Shown piece after piece: positions 20,500 through 32,401 of a DNA stretch of 64,000 nt. A program made the position numbers and the translations under genes. This stretch comes from Gracilaria gracilis (lineage: Eukaryota > Rhodophyta > Florideophyceae > Gracilariales > Gracilariaceae), in NCBI GenBank assembly GCA_030374805.1, contig JARGSG010000025.1, positions 1 to 64,000 of the forward strand, in the 5' to 3' direction. The notes under the pieces were generated by a model. That model had not been told where the DNA came from. It was given only the letters and a program-made list of their open reading frames with translations, and made no database searches. Positions within the stretch are counted from its first letter, which is position 1, and every line of letters starts with the position of its first letter.

Positions 20500-20985
20500 C
20501 TCGTCAGCCTCCAGTGCCGGTGTTCAGCCTTTAACGTCGCTGGCCAGCCTCCACCGCCTCTCGCCAGCCTCCGCCAGCGCACTCCAGCCTCCGCCGCCGC
20601 TCCCCAGCCTCCGCGGCCTCTCGATGGCCTCCGTCGCCGCTCACTAGCCTCCATCCTCGATCCCCAGCCTCCGCCGCCACTCACCAGCCGCCGCCGCTGT
20701 GGGCGAACCCCCACCACTGCTCGTCGGCCTCCAAAGACGCTCGCGATCGACCATTGCATTTAGCGGGCCTCTGATGCCACTGGGCACCTCTGCAGATACT
20801 CTCCATTCTCCTCCTTTGCTCTTTAGCCTCCGACTCTGCTTTCCAGCCTCCGCCGCAACTAGTTATCCTCCACGTCTGCACGTGAGCTCACTACGCCACT
20901 CGCCGACCGCCACCGACGCTTGCGAACCCCTCCCGCCGCCCGCCAGCCCCCGCCGCCACTAGCTAGTCCCTGCCGCCGCTCACGA
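20500..20985 (+). repeat. CCTCCGCCGCC-rich minisatellite inside the MULE
   Basis: An irregular repeat of ~18-30 bp is built on words such as CCAGCCTCCGCCGCC and CGCTCACCAGCC. It is pyrimidine-rich on the plus strand. The overlapping open frames are low-complexity artefacts. It is an extension of the CCGCC-rich inner end of the left inverted repeat. Confidence 0.6.
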
Positions 20986-21660
20986 GCCCCCCTAGGCGCT
21001 CGTCAGCCCCCGACTCTGCTCGACAGCACCCGTCTTCTCTTAGCGGAAGGTAACCCTCCATTTTAGGCGCTTCGATTCTGCAGTCCGTCAGCCCTCACCA
21101 TGCACACAGAATGAATGTGGTCGCCACCTCTATTTTCTGCCACTCAAAACGCACGCACGGTTCTGATGTCTGTCGTCTGCTATCCACCACCACGCACACC
21201 GCACTCTTCTGTTATCATCCACCCACCGTCTACTTCCCCGAACACCGCACGGTCATGATCGCTGTTGCGCTTCTTTTACCGCCACGCACATGATTCCCTC
21301 TTCGTCGTCTCCACTGCATTCGTGCCCACGCACACAGCTCGCCTCTGGTCTTTGCCGCCTGCAAACCATCACTGTCCACATTGGGCGACTCTCGCCGCTG
21401 CAGTCCGCCATCCGCCGCTGTCAGCGCAAAGTAAGTTTCTCGCCGCTGCCACTCCCTGTCTTCGAGGAGGAAATTTCATACACCTCGCCACTACCGCCTG
21501 CAATCAAAGCCTCGTGCATACCGTTCTCCGTGCTCCCAGGGCAGTAATTTAGTCGGTCTTGCAAGCGGCTCTTCGAAACCCTCATCGCAATCTATTGGTA
21601 TGTTATATTTCCAGCAAGGTTCTTTACAGAAAACGACTGTCAACTAACTTAACAACGACG

Positions 21661-22788
21661 TTACTCTTTGTGGTTCCCGTACTGGTTATCAAGATGATTC
21701 ACAACAGCCAGAGGACTATTGATTGTTTGGGTGGGATTTACGATCTGGGTAGATGAAGGAGATGCTGAAGCTAGTGGAGAAGTCCTGCAAGCTGTTTGCG
21801 GTATTGGTGTGTCCGGGCTCTGAAAAAGCTCCTCCCACCCACTGGCGCTTCGAGCCCCCCTTTTCAGAAAAGAACGATTTCTTTTGCGTGATAGCGATCC
21901 TAAACAAGCGTTTGGATTGATAATAGGGGGTACAAAATTGGCAGTACACGCTGTATTCGGGAGATCTGGGACCTGCGCTAGCGCTGGAAGGAGTTGTTGC
22001 AGGTTGCTCGGATACCTACTCGCGTTCAACTGCCGCCGGCCTTCCGAGAGGGAGATAGAAATGTTTCGGAGGGCAACGCTGACATGACTCTGTGAGAAGC
22101 GGTGCATTTGGTCACAAAGTGCTTTCCCATCAGATTATGACGCATATCGGGAAACGTCTTGGGTATGTTGCTGCTCCAAACTAAAGAAAAAGTTGTTCGC
22201 GCGTTCTTCGGAGGTCAAATTGGTCTGTGATGGTAATCGTGCTGCGGGAGAAGGAACGTTCTCAAGAATTTCTTCATTCTGGCGTGATAAGTCCCGCCGC
22301 GTTCTTGGTGTATTCTCCAGGGTCGATTGCTCCTGGGAGTGGCACCAATAGGGGTGCCAGAAATCGCTAATTTGTATCGCGGCTGGGAGTAGTGGTGCTA
22401 AAATCGACCACTGGTTTCGCAACTTTCGGAAGACAATAAAAGTTTGAGTAAGATGGGGGCGGGGAACATCCCAGGCTGCAAAGTTTTGACAGTTGCACCT
22501 GCCGGAAACCTTGTCCATGGCTGAGGCACTTTTGTACAAGTATAAATTCTGCATTTGGGTTTCATCATTGCGCTGAGGATCTTCAATCTCAACTCTTACG
22601 AGCCAAACGAGAGAGAAGAGAACAAGGGGTTGATCGGAGGAGATGGCGAGGTCATCGGGGCTGATGTCGTAATTGAATGGAGAATCTCGCGTTGGGACAA
22701 CTCTGGCATTTGTGACGACGTAGTGACATGAGTATGGTACAATCCACTCGAAGAAATCTCTGATGGAATAGCTCGTATAGTTTTGCAT
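21661..22788 (-). pseudogene. Unassigned MULE-internal frames
   Basis: Two consecutive minus-strand frames (22788-22135 and 22107-21661) encode unrecognised sequence. The first is mixed and globular with a CNCQNFAAWD stretch. The second is Ser/Pro/Asn-rich and disordered. They share orientation with the protease and zinc-finger frames and end near the left inverted repeat, so they are probably the 3' part of the same element gene. Confidence 0.4.
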
Positions 22789-23341
22789 CGTGTTCGTTGC
22801 ACTGTCTAATGATATCGGCAGGCCTGAGAAGTGGAGACGGTTGTGCAGTTCAGTATCACGTATAGAGGATCTCTACCCTCGTTCGAGCCATAAACGCTCA
22901 GTTGTGGACCCCATGGCGTTCGGGACCTCCGAAAGCGCGGAACTTCATTCCGGAGAATGTAGGGTCGGTAGCGAGAATTGGAGGCCTTACATTACCCTGA
23001 GCCGTGGTAAAAGAACTTATATGATAGGTGAGTGTCCTTATAGCACCTCACCAACATAGATGGATTCTCCCGAAATAAGAACTTATACCATTATGGTATA
23101 AATGAACCAAAAAGATAGAAGTATCGTTGCTCGAACAGAGTTCTAAGCTCTTAAATCGGTGCATAGTCATACTTTGGCGTAAGACATGCAAGTCGCCCCC
23201 TATGTCTTTCACTAAGTCATTCTTCCGTATCGTGTTGCACCAACGCTGGACATTTAGACCCTGGTTTTGGTTCAAACGCCAGTCGTTGAGTACTATGTAC
23301 GACAGAGAAAAAACATGGCAAATAGCTCCTACCAGTGCCTT

Positions 23342-23695
23342 TCATTGATCCACAGTAAACGATGATGGCGAAAAGCGCATATAATCTTTACACTTCTCCG
23401 AAACACACACAAAGCTACTGCTAGTCTCGTCCCCAAGGTACCCCATGAAAACAGTCGTTATGTTTACATCGTTATCACGTCCATTGAAGCAGATAATTGG
23501 CAAATTAAAGCGATTCGCTATCGCTTTGCAGTCCCCGGAGATACCTGGAACGATGCCATATCGTTCATAATCCACTGCCCCTCGCTCCAAACACCACGCC
23601 ACATATTGAAGTCCATCGTTACTGTCAGCACGGCAGTACCCCTTGTGTCTCGGGTTGTGAGCTTGATGGGCTGTGAGATTCTGATAAAGAGTCAA
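23342..23695 (-). pseudogene. MULE-internal frame, possibly OTU-protease-like
   Basis: The 117-aa frame contains GDCKAIANRFNLPIICFNG, a pattern seen before the catalytic His region of OTU-like and related peptidases carried by transposons ('IAxxFxxPIxxF'). The Asp-Gly-x-Cys core is not convincingly present. Treat the assignment as a suggestion only. Confidence 0.3.
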
Positions 23696-23851
23696 ACACT
23701 GCTTGCCCTTGGGAAAATTGGTATCGGATATATAATTGAGCCTCTTTCGGATCCTCTACCTGTCCACGAGCACACCATATTTACCCTCCATAGGCCGCGG
23801 TACCACGTTATACTGCAGATTTAACGTGTTTCGCAGGTGACTGGCTTCCTT

Positions 23852-24964
23852 TTATATATCAGGGGTAAGCTTGCGGCGTAGAGCGGTGATCTGGGGGGTG
23901 TGGTTATGGTGAGCCTTTTCAAATTGCGGAGAGAACACAAAATTTGAGTCTCCGTCATTAGAGACTTGCACCCTACGAACTTTGAAACTGTAAGGGAATT
24001 TCGTTTGCTCATCGTACATCAAAGAGCACTTCAAGTGTCTTCGCCGCAGGACTGTCAACCTATCTCCATCCACTCTATATTTAGAGTCTCGGATGTATAC
24101 TTTGAAACCAAAGTAGTCTGAGATGTACTGGAGATGTTGTAGTACTTCTACGTGAGCAGTGGCATCCATTTGTTCCAAGTAGGCTACAAATCTCCGGCGA
24201 ACACATTCATGAGGCGGATACTTGTCGCGAGAAGCGCTACTCTCCCTGGTTTCTGTGGTATTTGATGCATTAGATACGATACAATCTGCGACAGCCGCAT
24301 TAGCATTAACCTCCGTGTCGTCTCTTTGTATTCCATTGTATTCATCGCCAGATGGACATGCGATGGACACTGGTGGTGGCTCTTTCTCTCTTCTTACTAT
24401 ATCCGTCACGTGGAGAACGGATCTGTAGTGAAAGCTTGAGTTACGGCGCAAGTCGTACTGTGTAGGATGAACTATCTTGCAGTCAGGAGGTCCTCCGCTA
24501 CTGTCATCATTTATACAGATGATGACCGCAGTGCACTGACGGCTCTCCTTACATCATTTCGATGCATTTAACGATGCATCACGTGAACGGCTACGCATGT
24601 AATCACCCTCCTCTCGCATCGCGTTAGGATAATGGAAGCTTCGAGACGGGCGCGGTGGCAAGCAGTCGATGAAGCCTTCCTTAACATATTCGTCTCCAAA
24701 GTTACTTCTACTCCCCTCTGGTTGAGGAATTAAGTTGATATACGGAATTCGCATGTAGCCTTGTCCATTCTTGCTGATCGCTCTTTTGATGATCTCATTC
24801 CTACGCTTCGCCCCACCTCGCTCCCCGCGATCGAGACGTTCGTGGTTGTGCACATTCTTCCCCGTCAATAACCACCCCGTTTCGTCACGCAGTGCTTTTG
24901 CCAGGAATGTGGCTTTGCATGCAGTGCCCGGGGCTGCGCGTTTGTGCTTAGGACATCTGAAGCG
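23852..24964 (-). pseudogene. FAR1/WRKY-GCM1-type zinc fingers of the MULE
   Basis: Two zinc-binding segments occur. The first, near 24964-24840, reads RCPKHKRAAPGTAC and ends KNVHNHE (C-x11-C ... HNH). The second, near 24040-23890, has LKCSLMYDEQTKFPY and ends KAHHNH. This C..C..H-x-H arrangement, with an amphipathic strand between, is the DNA-binding finger of MULE transposases and FAR1 proteins. The frame is interrupted between the two at about 24555. The transposase core expected downstream was not recognised. Confidence 0.55.
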
Positions 24965-24985
24965 GATGTTGATGCCGAAATTCTT

Positions 24986-25905
24986 CTATCTCTTCATCCT
25001 CTTAAAGTATTGAACCCCATACTGATACCCTTCAGTTATATAGAGTTCATACATATACTTAGGCCTATCAACTACCCTCCATCGGTTCAAGCTCTGATCA
25101 TCTTTTTCAGAGGTCTCCTCCACTTGATTTCTTGATGGCTTTCCTCTTACAAAGCCTCTCTTCTTGTTCCCCTGAGCTAGAACAACATCCTCAGACTCCG
25201 TATCGTCCCGAGACCCCTCAACATTTCCCTCATCACGGCGACAGACCTCCTTTTCTCCTCCATCATCAGAGTCTCTCACTATAGACTTTCCTGGTTTACG
25301 TGCGGTGTGCTTTTGTTTTGGAAGACCCTTTCTCTTTTGCCACGTTTTGTCATGGCGGGCGGCGTATATACCCTCCCGCCGCTCTTTGTGTATCTGGGCG
25401 ACTGCCATCTCGTTCGATACCGGCAATAGATGGAATACATGCATCACTTTGTTCATGCGAGCCTCCACACATGCCCATCTATACAGCTCCGTCAGATCAG
25501 AGGCATGACCGGGCATGTAACGGAGGTTCGGCATGACTCCGAGATTGCAGGCGAAGGTAGATATCGTGGAGATAACGTAGGCACCGCAGCTATGCGAGTC
25601 CTTCTGCATACAATATCCAAGAACATCTAGCCTGTAGTTTTGCGTCTCGTGACTCCAGGTTCTCTTTCCCGGAAGAGAGTAGTTTACACTGCAATGATAA
25701 AATCCAGACACTTATCAGGGCTGTTGAAACGCAAGCTGTCACTCCAAAACACGGGCCAATTCTCCCCATCTACATGCTTTGCCACAAAAGGTCCCAGTGT
25801 TGGGTACTAATGCTCACCGGGACCACAAATGTATGAATACCATTTGGAATCATGTACAATTTGTGGCTAAAGGCGCTTTTGTAGCGTTCCAGTATCTATA
25901 GTTGA
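24986..25905 (-). pseudogene. Ulp1-like (C48) cysteine protease of the MULE
   Basis: All three catalytic landmarks of a SUMO-protease-like C48 peptidase are visible in order on the minus strand. The histidine is in TQHWDLLW (near 25795). The aspartate is in VFWSDSLRF (near 25735). The cysteine is in QKDSHSCGAYVIS (near 25600), with the oxyanion-hole Gln just before it. They lie in different frames, so the gene is broken. A basic Lys/Arg/Asp-rich tail follows (25400-24986). Ulp1 domains are common passengers of plant and algal MULEs, where they may process the transposase or SUMO conjugates. Confidence 0.7.
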
Positions 25906-26149
25906 GATTGGCACGACTGCGAGTCATAAACACCTGCGTTTGCAGCCAGCATGCACCTGTTTCTGCAGTTAACAGCACTACGCCGTTCTTTTGGCTAGAA
26001 TTCTAATATGCCGGCGTCCATGATGACGATACAAAACCAATTTTTTTCTTAGATGAAGACTCCAACGTAGGCCCCACGTTTCCCATCGAATCTCTTGCAG
26101 CACTCCGTTCAGCAAGTAAATAATACAATAACCTTTTAGTCTATGCACA

Positions 26150-26449
26150 CTACCAAGATCCGTACGACGAAAAAACGATCGAGGTTTTTGCTGTGACCGA
26201 GCAGAGAAATGTAGAGACTGCCTTCAACGTATATTGGATATTGCAAATTTCGGAAGGTGCGAGAGCACGGGTTCTAGAATCGGTAGACTGCTTGAGCTGT
26301 TCCACAGATTTCAGAGGCCGGAAATTGTCATCTATATCATCACCCGAGTCCTCATTACGAGGATATTTGAAGTTGCAAATCAGTGTATCCAGAAAGTCTT
26401 GGAGAGTATAATGTACTGAAAGATTTGCTTCATCGCGAATGGTAATCAT
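26150..26449 (-). pseudogene. Probable N-terminal frame of the MULE protein
   Basis: This 99-aa frame has no recognised domain. It lies just inside the right inverted repeat and in the same orientation as the Ulp1 and zinc-finger frames, so it probably encodes the start of the element's main protein. Confidence 0.3.
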
Positions 26450-26599
26450 TTTCTTGTTGCAAAAGGGAACGATTGGTGATTAAACCGAGCGCAGAACGGA
26501 ACAGATGGAAAAGAACGGGTTGGTGCGTGTTTATTAGATGATCTTAAGCGCCTGGCTCATTTTCATCGATGTACACATTGCGTTGTAGCGCCAACCGGA

Positions 26600-26900
26600 T
26601 ACAAAAAAAGGCGCGCAAAGTTCGGGAGAGGCGGCGGAGAGGCGGCGGAGAGAAGGCGGAGAGGCGGTGGAGTAGTCTCGCGGCTAAGGGAGCGGGTAGA
26701 ATCACGGGGGAGGCCGCGCCAATAAGCTCCTACAAAATGGGAGCTCTGCAACTTGGCGCGCTTGAAATGGGCACGAAGCTCCTGGGGAGCCTCCCTTCCA
26801 AAGTGGAGGTTCTGGGAAGAACAGATACATAGAAGTGGAGGTTCTACATCTCTGAGCAATTTCACATAGCCTACGGTGCGTAGATTTGCCATCGGCCGAC
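26600..26900 (-). repeat. Right long terminal inverted repeat of the MULE
   Basis: This is the inverted partner of 19785-20060. It contains the same ordered words, and its inner end is rich in CTCCGCC repeats. The plus-strand frames here are repeat artefacts. Confidence 0.6.
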
Positions 26901-26910
26901 CAAACCTTCA

Positions 26911-27270
26911 CAATTCATCCTGTCACCACCAAAAACGGCAAACGGATATATATTGCACTTAAGATTGACAAATTGAATTCCTTTAGGCACGGATGTTTGC
27001 ATGCAAAGCAGGAGCTCATTCAAGCGGGGCCTCCAACTTCCCTGTAACTCTTGCACCCTACTCAAAGAGATGCTTCTCGAGGTTCATTACGATGTCGATA
27101 ACTGTTGACAGTCTCTTGTTACCGCCCTGCACCGCTTCTTTTCATACCATAACGAACATTGCGGCTTCATTTTAGGACCTTACAAAATAAAAACATCTTT
27201 ATACAGCACAGGGCTGGATACGGAAAAAGAGTAATAAATCAAGACCTTGGTGTAAGGAAGCAAACCTTCT
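26911..27270. other. Spacer right of the MULE
   Basis: About 360 bp with no gene or motif recognised. Confidence 0.35.
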
Positions 27271-27759
27271 GTGTTGCCCCTGAAGATCATTCTCTGCAAC
27301 AACAGGCAAAAATTGTACAAAAAATTCCAATTCATGCACAAATTGCAACTCATTGAAGCTGGAAAAAAAGCTGCTAAACTCAAAGAAAGTGTTAGGGAGA
27401 GCACCCGGCCTGTCGGTTTCTCCAATCTCGAGTCGAAGGAGCCCCATTCCGTACCAGGAAGCGAAAGAAAATCGAAAGAATGCGGCACTACTACGAATTC
27501 GAAATGCGAAAAGCCATACAGAGCTTCTTTACAAGTTTCAGCGACAGTAGACCCCCTTCATGAATGCACTTTGCAACACAAACCTCTGAAAGAAGTAAGT
27601 GGTCCTACCAGTTGCAGAAAAGCGAATGGGAAGGACTGCAACACAGATTCTGAGGTGGAGTCACAGGATAGAATGTGCACGAGTTGTGACGGTACACCGT
27701 GCTACTGGTGTCAATACGGAACTGAAGTAATTGCAGATACTTTGAAACAAAGTATCTGA
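27271..27759 (+). CDS. Unrecognised 162-aa frame with Cys-rich end
   Basis: The N-terminal part is basic and helical (KLYKKFQFMHKLQLIEAGKK). The C-terminal end has a CTSCDGTPCYWCQYG cluster that could bind zinc. It lies downstream of, and opposite to, the eroded piggyBac transposase, whose family carries a Cys-rich C-terminal domain, but orientation argues against it being that domain. It could be a passenger or chance frame. Confidence 0.3.
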   Translation: MLPLKIILCNNRQKLYKKFQFMHKLQLIEAGKKAAKLKESVRESTRPVGFSNLESKEPHSVPGSERKSKECGTTTNSKCEKPYRASLQVSATVDPLHECTLQHKPLKEVSGPTSCRKANGKDCNTDSEVESQDRMCTSCDGTPCYWCQYGTEVIADTLKQSI

Positions 27760-28049
27760 GTCCACCTCCACACATGACTGACACGCTCTTATTCGCAAGG
27801 GCGCCTACGGCAATTACACTTATCACCGTCATGGTGTATTGGGAAAAAACCGGTGGATTCAGATCCCTCATTGCGGTGTGACTGCTATCCGAGATCAATT
27901 TCCTGACCCCCGAGATTCATATACTGGATTCAAGACTAAGTAGAACTGTTTATTTTATAGAAAAGGGAAGGCGAGCATGCTTTTAATGAACTGCCCGAAC
28001 CAATCCTTCGCCTTCGACGACGTCTTTTTTTTACTGGGAAAGTGTGCTT

Positions 28050-29430
28050 TGTATTGCTTGAAAGAATTCAAACCATTGAGAACGAAGCTCGTTTATGTGG
28101 TAAAACACTGCAAATCAGTTCACATGAAATGCGTACTAGCATTCCGAACATGTGTAGATTGACTTTTGCTGTTTGTCATTGTTCATCATGGTCTTGCACA
28201 AGAAGCATTTTGCTGGTTTTTTTGCCTTGGGTTTCGAGGAGTAAATGGCTTTTCTTCAGTGGAGATTCATCTTCCGCGGATGAAGAGACTGACATGCGCA
28301 ATGCACCCCTTGCACATTTAAATTGTAGCAGAGGAGTACCGAGCTGCTCGAAAATTCTTCGTTTGAATTCATGCACCTTCCTTCCAAGGTTACCGTTCGT
28401 ACCAACACAGGGTGTGTGGAATACTGCGTAGGCATTTAAAATACTTGCATCAATGAAAAATGTAAATACACTCATTGGTACTCGCGTTTCCTTGCGCATA
28501 ATTGGGTTCGTCGAACGCAGTTGATCAAAGTGGTCAACACCATTCATAAACATATTTTAAGCTACGATCACTGCAGGGACCATCAATATAGTGCGATGTA
28601 GAGCCTTCTGACCTATCTACCTCTCCAAAGGCGTTAAGTTATGAATAAATTGATTCCCGTGAGGTCCAGGATTTAAAATTGGTGTGCAGGGAGTGTTGGC
28701 CAAGTCATTAATGAAGAACACCACAACTTTTCTGTCCTTGAAAAAGACGAATACTGAGTGTGCAGCTACATCTTTTACGGTAGTTGAGGTTTGTGGCATA
28801 TTGTATGCTTGACAGAGAAGCCATGCACCACGTTCCACCGGATTCAAACTCTGGATAGCCTCTTTGACCACGGCTTTATTGAGTGAATCAATATAATTAA
28901 GTGTTACCGTACCGAAGAATTTCATTTTCTCATCTGTCATTAGACACAGCTGCCTCGCAAAATTAGAGCGTATGTAAAAATTGCCCATCACTACAAGACG
29001 GTCTTAGTTTCATGGTGCAGATGGTTGGAATTGACGCGTTAGCTGCACGCACCAAAGAGCTGATGCATTTTTTGTTTTGATTATATCAGTGTCCAAATTT
29101 TGATGAAGAACACCTCGGAAGCTTTGAAATTGAGTAGAATATGCTACAACCAGAGCGAGTCCGGTTTCATTGCCAGAGCCAATGTCCCACGACTTATAAA
29201 TGTATGGGAACCGCCAGGCAGCAACGATATAGTACCTGATGCCAACATTTTACTGGCTTAGAACGAATAAACGAGCGGGCGTCGCTTCTTCCTTAACAAC
29301 AAATTTGTTGTCGTCAAGGGTAGTGACTTATGTAGAGACGGCTATTGATGATGCATTTCTCAGAAGAAACTGGAGTATGATCCGCGAGGGCCAACGCGGA
29401 TTTTGTAACGCCATCTTATGTTTATAAGCA
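28050..29430 (-). mobile_element. Eroded piggyBac transposase
   Basis: Minus-strand fragments match the DDE_Tnp_1_7 (piggyBac) core in order. A segment with GIRYYIVAAW and IGSGNETGLALVVAY is at about 29270-29130. MGNFYIRSNFARQL (the 'DNFYTS..LA..L' motif) follows, with FFGTVTLNYID (28990-28890) and NPVERGAWL. MNGVDHFDQLRSTNP and FFIDASILNAYAVF (the 'GGVDxxDQ' and 'NAY' motifs) lie at 28550-28440. Several frame changes and stops separate the parts, and the first catalytic Asp before NFY is lost to Gly. TTAA-flanked ends were not identified. Confidence 0.75.
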
Positions 29431-30676
29431 TAATAAAGCCGCAATACCACTCAAATGTTTTGATATTGGTTCCTTGACACTACTCTGTCGAAATATTTTT
29501 CTCCAATAAACATATTTTATTCCAATAGTGTTCTACGCTATTCATTTTTGACATTGACGTAGCAATTTCTAGTCCTAGAAAAGCTTGAAGCTTCATCATC
29601 GTAGAAAATTTTTCTCTTCAAACTAGTACTAATGACGTACATGTTTTGATACATTACATGAAAGATTCGTTACGAAATAACGACATCAGGCTTTGTTCAG
29701 GAAACGAGTATGCCATCGTTCTCTATATTGCAGCCTGTTTAAGAACATGAACACCAGAACAAGGAACCCGTTTTTAACAGAACAGAATTCAGTCAAAGGT
29801 TCTTTTTCTTGAAAAAGAGGGTTTTGTTTTAAAACCTTCTTCAAAATTACAATCCATAATTGTTGCCACATTTCGGTTGCATTAAGATGCTAAATGCTTT
29901 TTATTTGTTAAGTGTGATTTGATGGTTACGTCGTTAGTCTCGAGGTTTAGAGTTTGTTCTATTTTGTGTCTATGCTTCGTCTTGGATGCACGGCCATTTT
30001 ATGGAGGCCGGCGGAGCAGTTTCGGGCTCCGCCTAGGCATGGAAAGTGCAACAAGCTTTCTTATGATGCATGGGCAGAATGCAGGGAACTGACATCTCCA
30101 AGCCTATGCGTTGAAAGGGGAAAAAGCCCCAGGCTCAACAATTTTTTCTATGACTTTCATCTTGGTCCTAGAATTCTTTCCACGCATTGAGCAGTAATGG
30201 TGAATTCTGGCGAATGAGAGTTCAACTGTTATCAGAAAACTATTTCCACAACGAAACTTACGGTCATCAGGTGGCTGGGAGGACTCCTATTTGTACCATT
30301 TCTCTGGTCTAGCCAATGAGAGCCTCGTTGTGCACTTGTTTAACAGATATATACTGTGGGGGTTTTTGAATCTTGAACAGTATGAGAATCAAAGACGCCC
30401 CTACAACAACATATGAGCCAATATCGCCGATTCGTCGTGACACACTCAGTTCCGGAGTGTACTATCCACCAGGGAGATAAGAACGTAGAAAAAAGGCTGA
30501 AACACAGAGTACGATAGTTTATCCAGATGTGGAACGCAAACCACACAGAAACGCAAATATGCACCTTAAGGACACCCCGAAATAATAAAAGCAAAACAGA
30601 AATCACCATCGGGCCATCACTACATTCCACCGCAATGTTCGACTCCATTCTCCCATTTAACTTCCGCTTCTGATCC
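29431..30676. other. 1.2-kb AT-rich region without genes
   Basis: Only short frames without motifs are present. It separates the piggyBac and pogo remnants. No terminal repeats of either element were clear to me. Confidence 0.4.
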
Positions 30677-32401
30677 TCACGACACCACCGCCATTTGTTT
30701 TGCCACGGCAGCCCTAGACCTCGCTATGGCTCGTCGCACCTTCAAAGACCGAGAAGCCACGAACGCCTCTCCATACTTTCGGGCACGACGCAAACCATCC
30801 ACACGCTCATGATGAGCTCGCAAGACTTGACGTCTTTCCTTCTCGATTTCTTCCGCCCGAACCTTCTCCGCCGCAACCTCCAATCCTTTCTGTCTCGCAA
30901 GCTCTCGCGCTTGGCCACTCAGCCTCAACAAAGACAACGCCGCATCCGTAGTCAAAACAGCGCCATATGATGTGTCTAAAAACCCTGACTGGTGAACTTG
31001 AACATCCTCTATGATCTCATCTACTGTTTTATCTTCTTCTCTGTCCATCATTTCGAGCATTTCTTTCAGCGTAGCGATGCGATTGGGTTCTTCGAAACTA
31101 AAAGGCCGTGCTTGTGAAAAGAGTCGGCAGTCGTCCAGTGGCCATATGCCGCATTTTGCGAGTCCTGACGTAATATTGCTGACCGTGAAACTCTTCTTGT
31201 AGCTGCTGTGAATAATTTGGGCCACATCGAACTCATCCAGAGGCCCTCCGTTTCGTCGTCGACTTCGCGAGACAACGTCCAAGGAGTTACGGTAATGATA
31301 TTTTAGAGATGGAAATACACTAACATCCAAGAGCTGTGTCGTCCCACTCGTGTGGGCCGGGAGAGCATAGCCGATTACATTTGATTTTGCTAGTAGCTCA
31401 AGAACTGGAATGGGCAGGTGGCTGCGGTGACCGTCGTACAATAGAAGTATTGGTTCTCCATTCCGTCGAAGCGGTTCCGTGTCTCGCAAGAAATGGTTTG
31501 CCCATTCGGGAAAATTCTTCGAATCTACAGAGGCGATCTCTTTGCGCGCTGTAATGATTGAGTTCGGTGGTAGATACTCGGCGATGCACTGCAATTGGTC
31601 TTGTTCTTCTGTGCTTCGGCTCACTCTCCTTGTTTGTAGTTTGGTCTCCTGGAACACGACCATTGGAACTTCTATGCGACCATCGGCAAAAATTGTGCCG
31701 AGCAAAGTAACGTGGTTGACATTTTTGAACGCAGCATTCGGGGTGAAGGACTTCTGGCCTTTTTCGTAGTATCATTGCTTCAGGTTCCCCGTACGATTCT
31801 CTCGGAGAGGAGAGAAGCCTGTTTCATCTACTTTGACGATCCTGGATGGCGGGATCTTTTGGTGGGTTATAATCTTCTTAAGGGCCGTCATGTGGTGAAC
31901 TAACACTTTTGCATTAGTTGCCTTGAATCTTTTTGCGTCTTGGCGTGATGGCCGTTTTAATATGATGCGATCGCAATGCCGAGTTTTGAAGAGTTCGCAG
32001 AAGCGGCGCCCAGGACGGCCATTTTTGAATCTTAGTCGCTCCCGACGATAGGCAGGAAGATATGCCACAAGCATGTCTACACAATTCTGGAGGTCTTTTC
32101 TGCGAACAGCCCGGCCGCGGCGGCTGTGATCAAGAAAGACGTCTACAATGCTGGTTTCTTCGTCGTCGGTTAAGGAAAGACTGGAAGTTGCGCGTATTAC
32201 AGTCTTCCGAATGGCCTTTTGGTAGTGATAATGAAGCGTAGATAAGAACAGATGTGATTCTTTAGCTGCTTGTCGGAAGCAGTAACCATCGTTAACGAGT
32301 TTGATACCGGCCTCAATGTACCGGGATGTGCGGCGGTTGGCGTTGCGGACCCATTTGTTAATGACTACAAGCACCATAGAGGTATGCTGAAGAGAGAACA
32401 C
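30677..32401 (-). mobile_element. Nearly whole pogo/Tigger transposase with one in-frame stop
   Basis: One continuous minus-strand frame of ~575 codons is interrupted only by a TGA at 31772-31774. The N-terminal part has a psq/CENP-B-type helix-turn-helix region (NDGYCFRQAAKESHL) and a second one (RRKDLQNCVDMLVAYL). The DDE core has D1 in VKVDETGFSP, D2 in LLLYDGHRSHLPIPV and D3 in TTQLLDVSVFPSLK. The typical tail with GIWPLDD follows, and then a Lys/Arg-rich C-terminus. All catalytic aspartates are present, so the copy looks young. The stop is one C-to-T change from CGA (Arg). TA-flanked inverted repeats were not located by eye. Confidence 0.9.

Larger units (their letters stand above)
19770..26910 (-). 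mobile_element. Mutator-like element with long inverted repeats and Ulp1 protease
   Basis: A ~250-bp segment at about 19785-20060 recurs inverted at about 26900-26600. Both copies read from outside inward through a CACCGTAG word, then TAGAACCTCCA, TCTTCCCAGAA, GAGGCTCCCCAG, CAAGCGCGCCAAGT, CCCGCTCCCT and a CCGCC-rich run. Between them, minus-strand fragments encode a Ulp1-type cysteine protease and two FAR1/WRKY-like zinc fingers (C..C..HNH). This combination is typical of Mutator-superfamily (MULE) elements. No DDE transposase core was recognised, so this copy looks non-autonomous or eroded. A clean 9-bp target duplication was not found. Confidence 0.6.

Noticed and set aside
20049-20962. 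Pro/Ser/Ala-rich frames in the Mutator-like element
   Set aside because: They are translations of the CCGCC-rich minisatellite.
30340-30648. 102-aa hydrophobic minus-strand frame
   Set aside because: Hydrophobicity reflects T-rich DNA. No conserved pattern.
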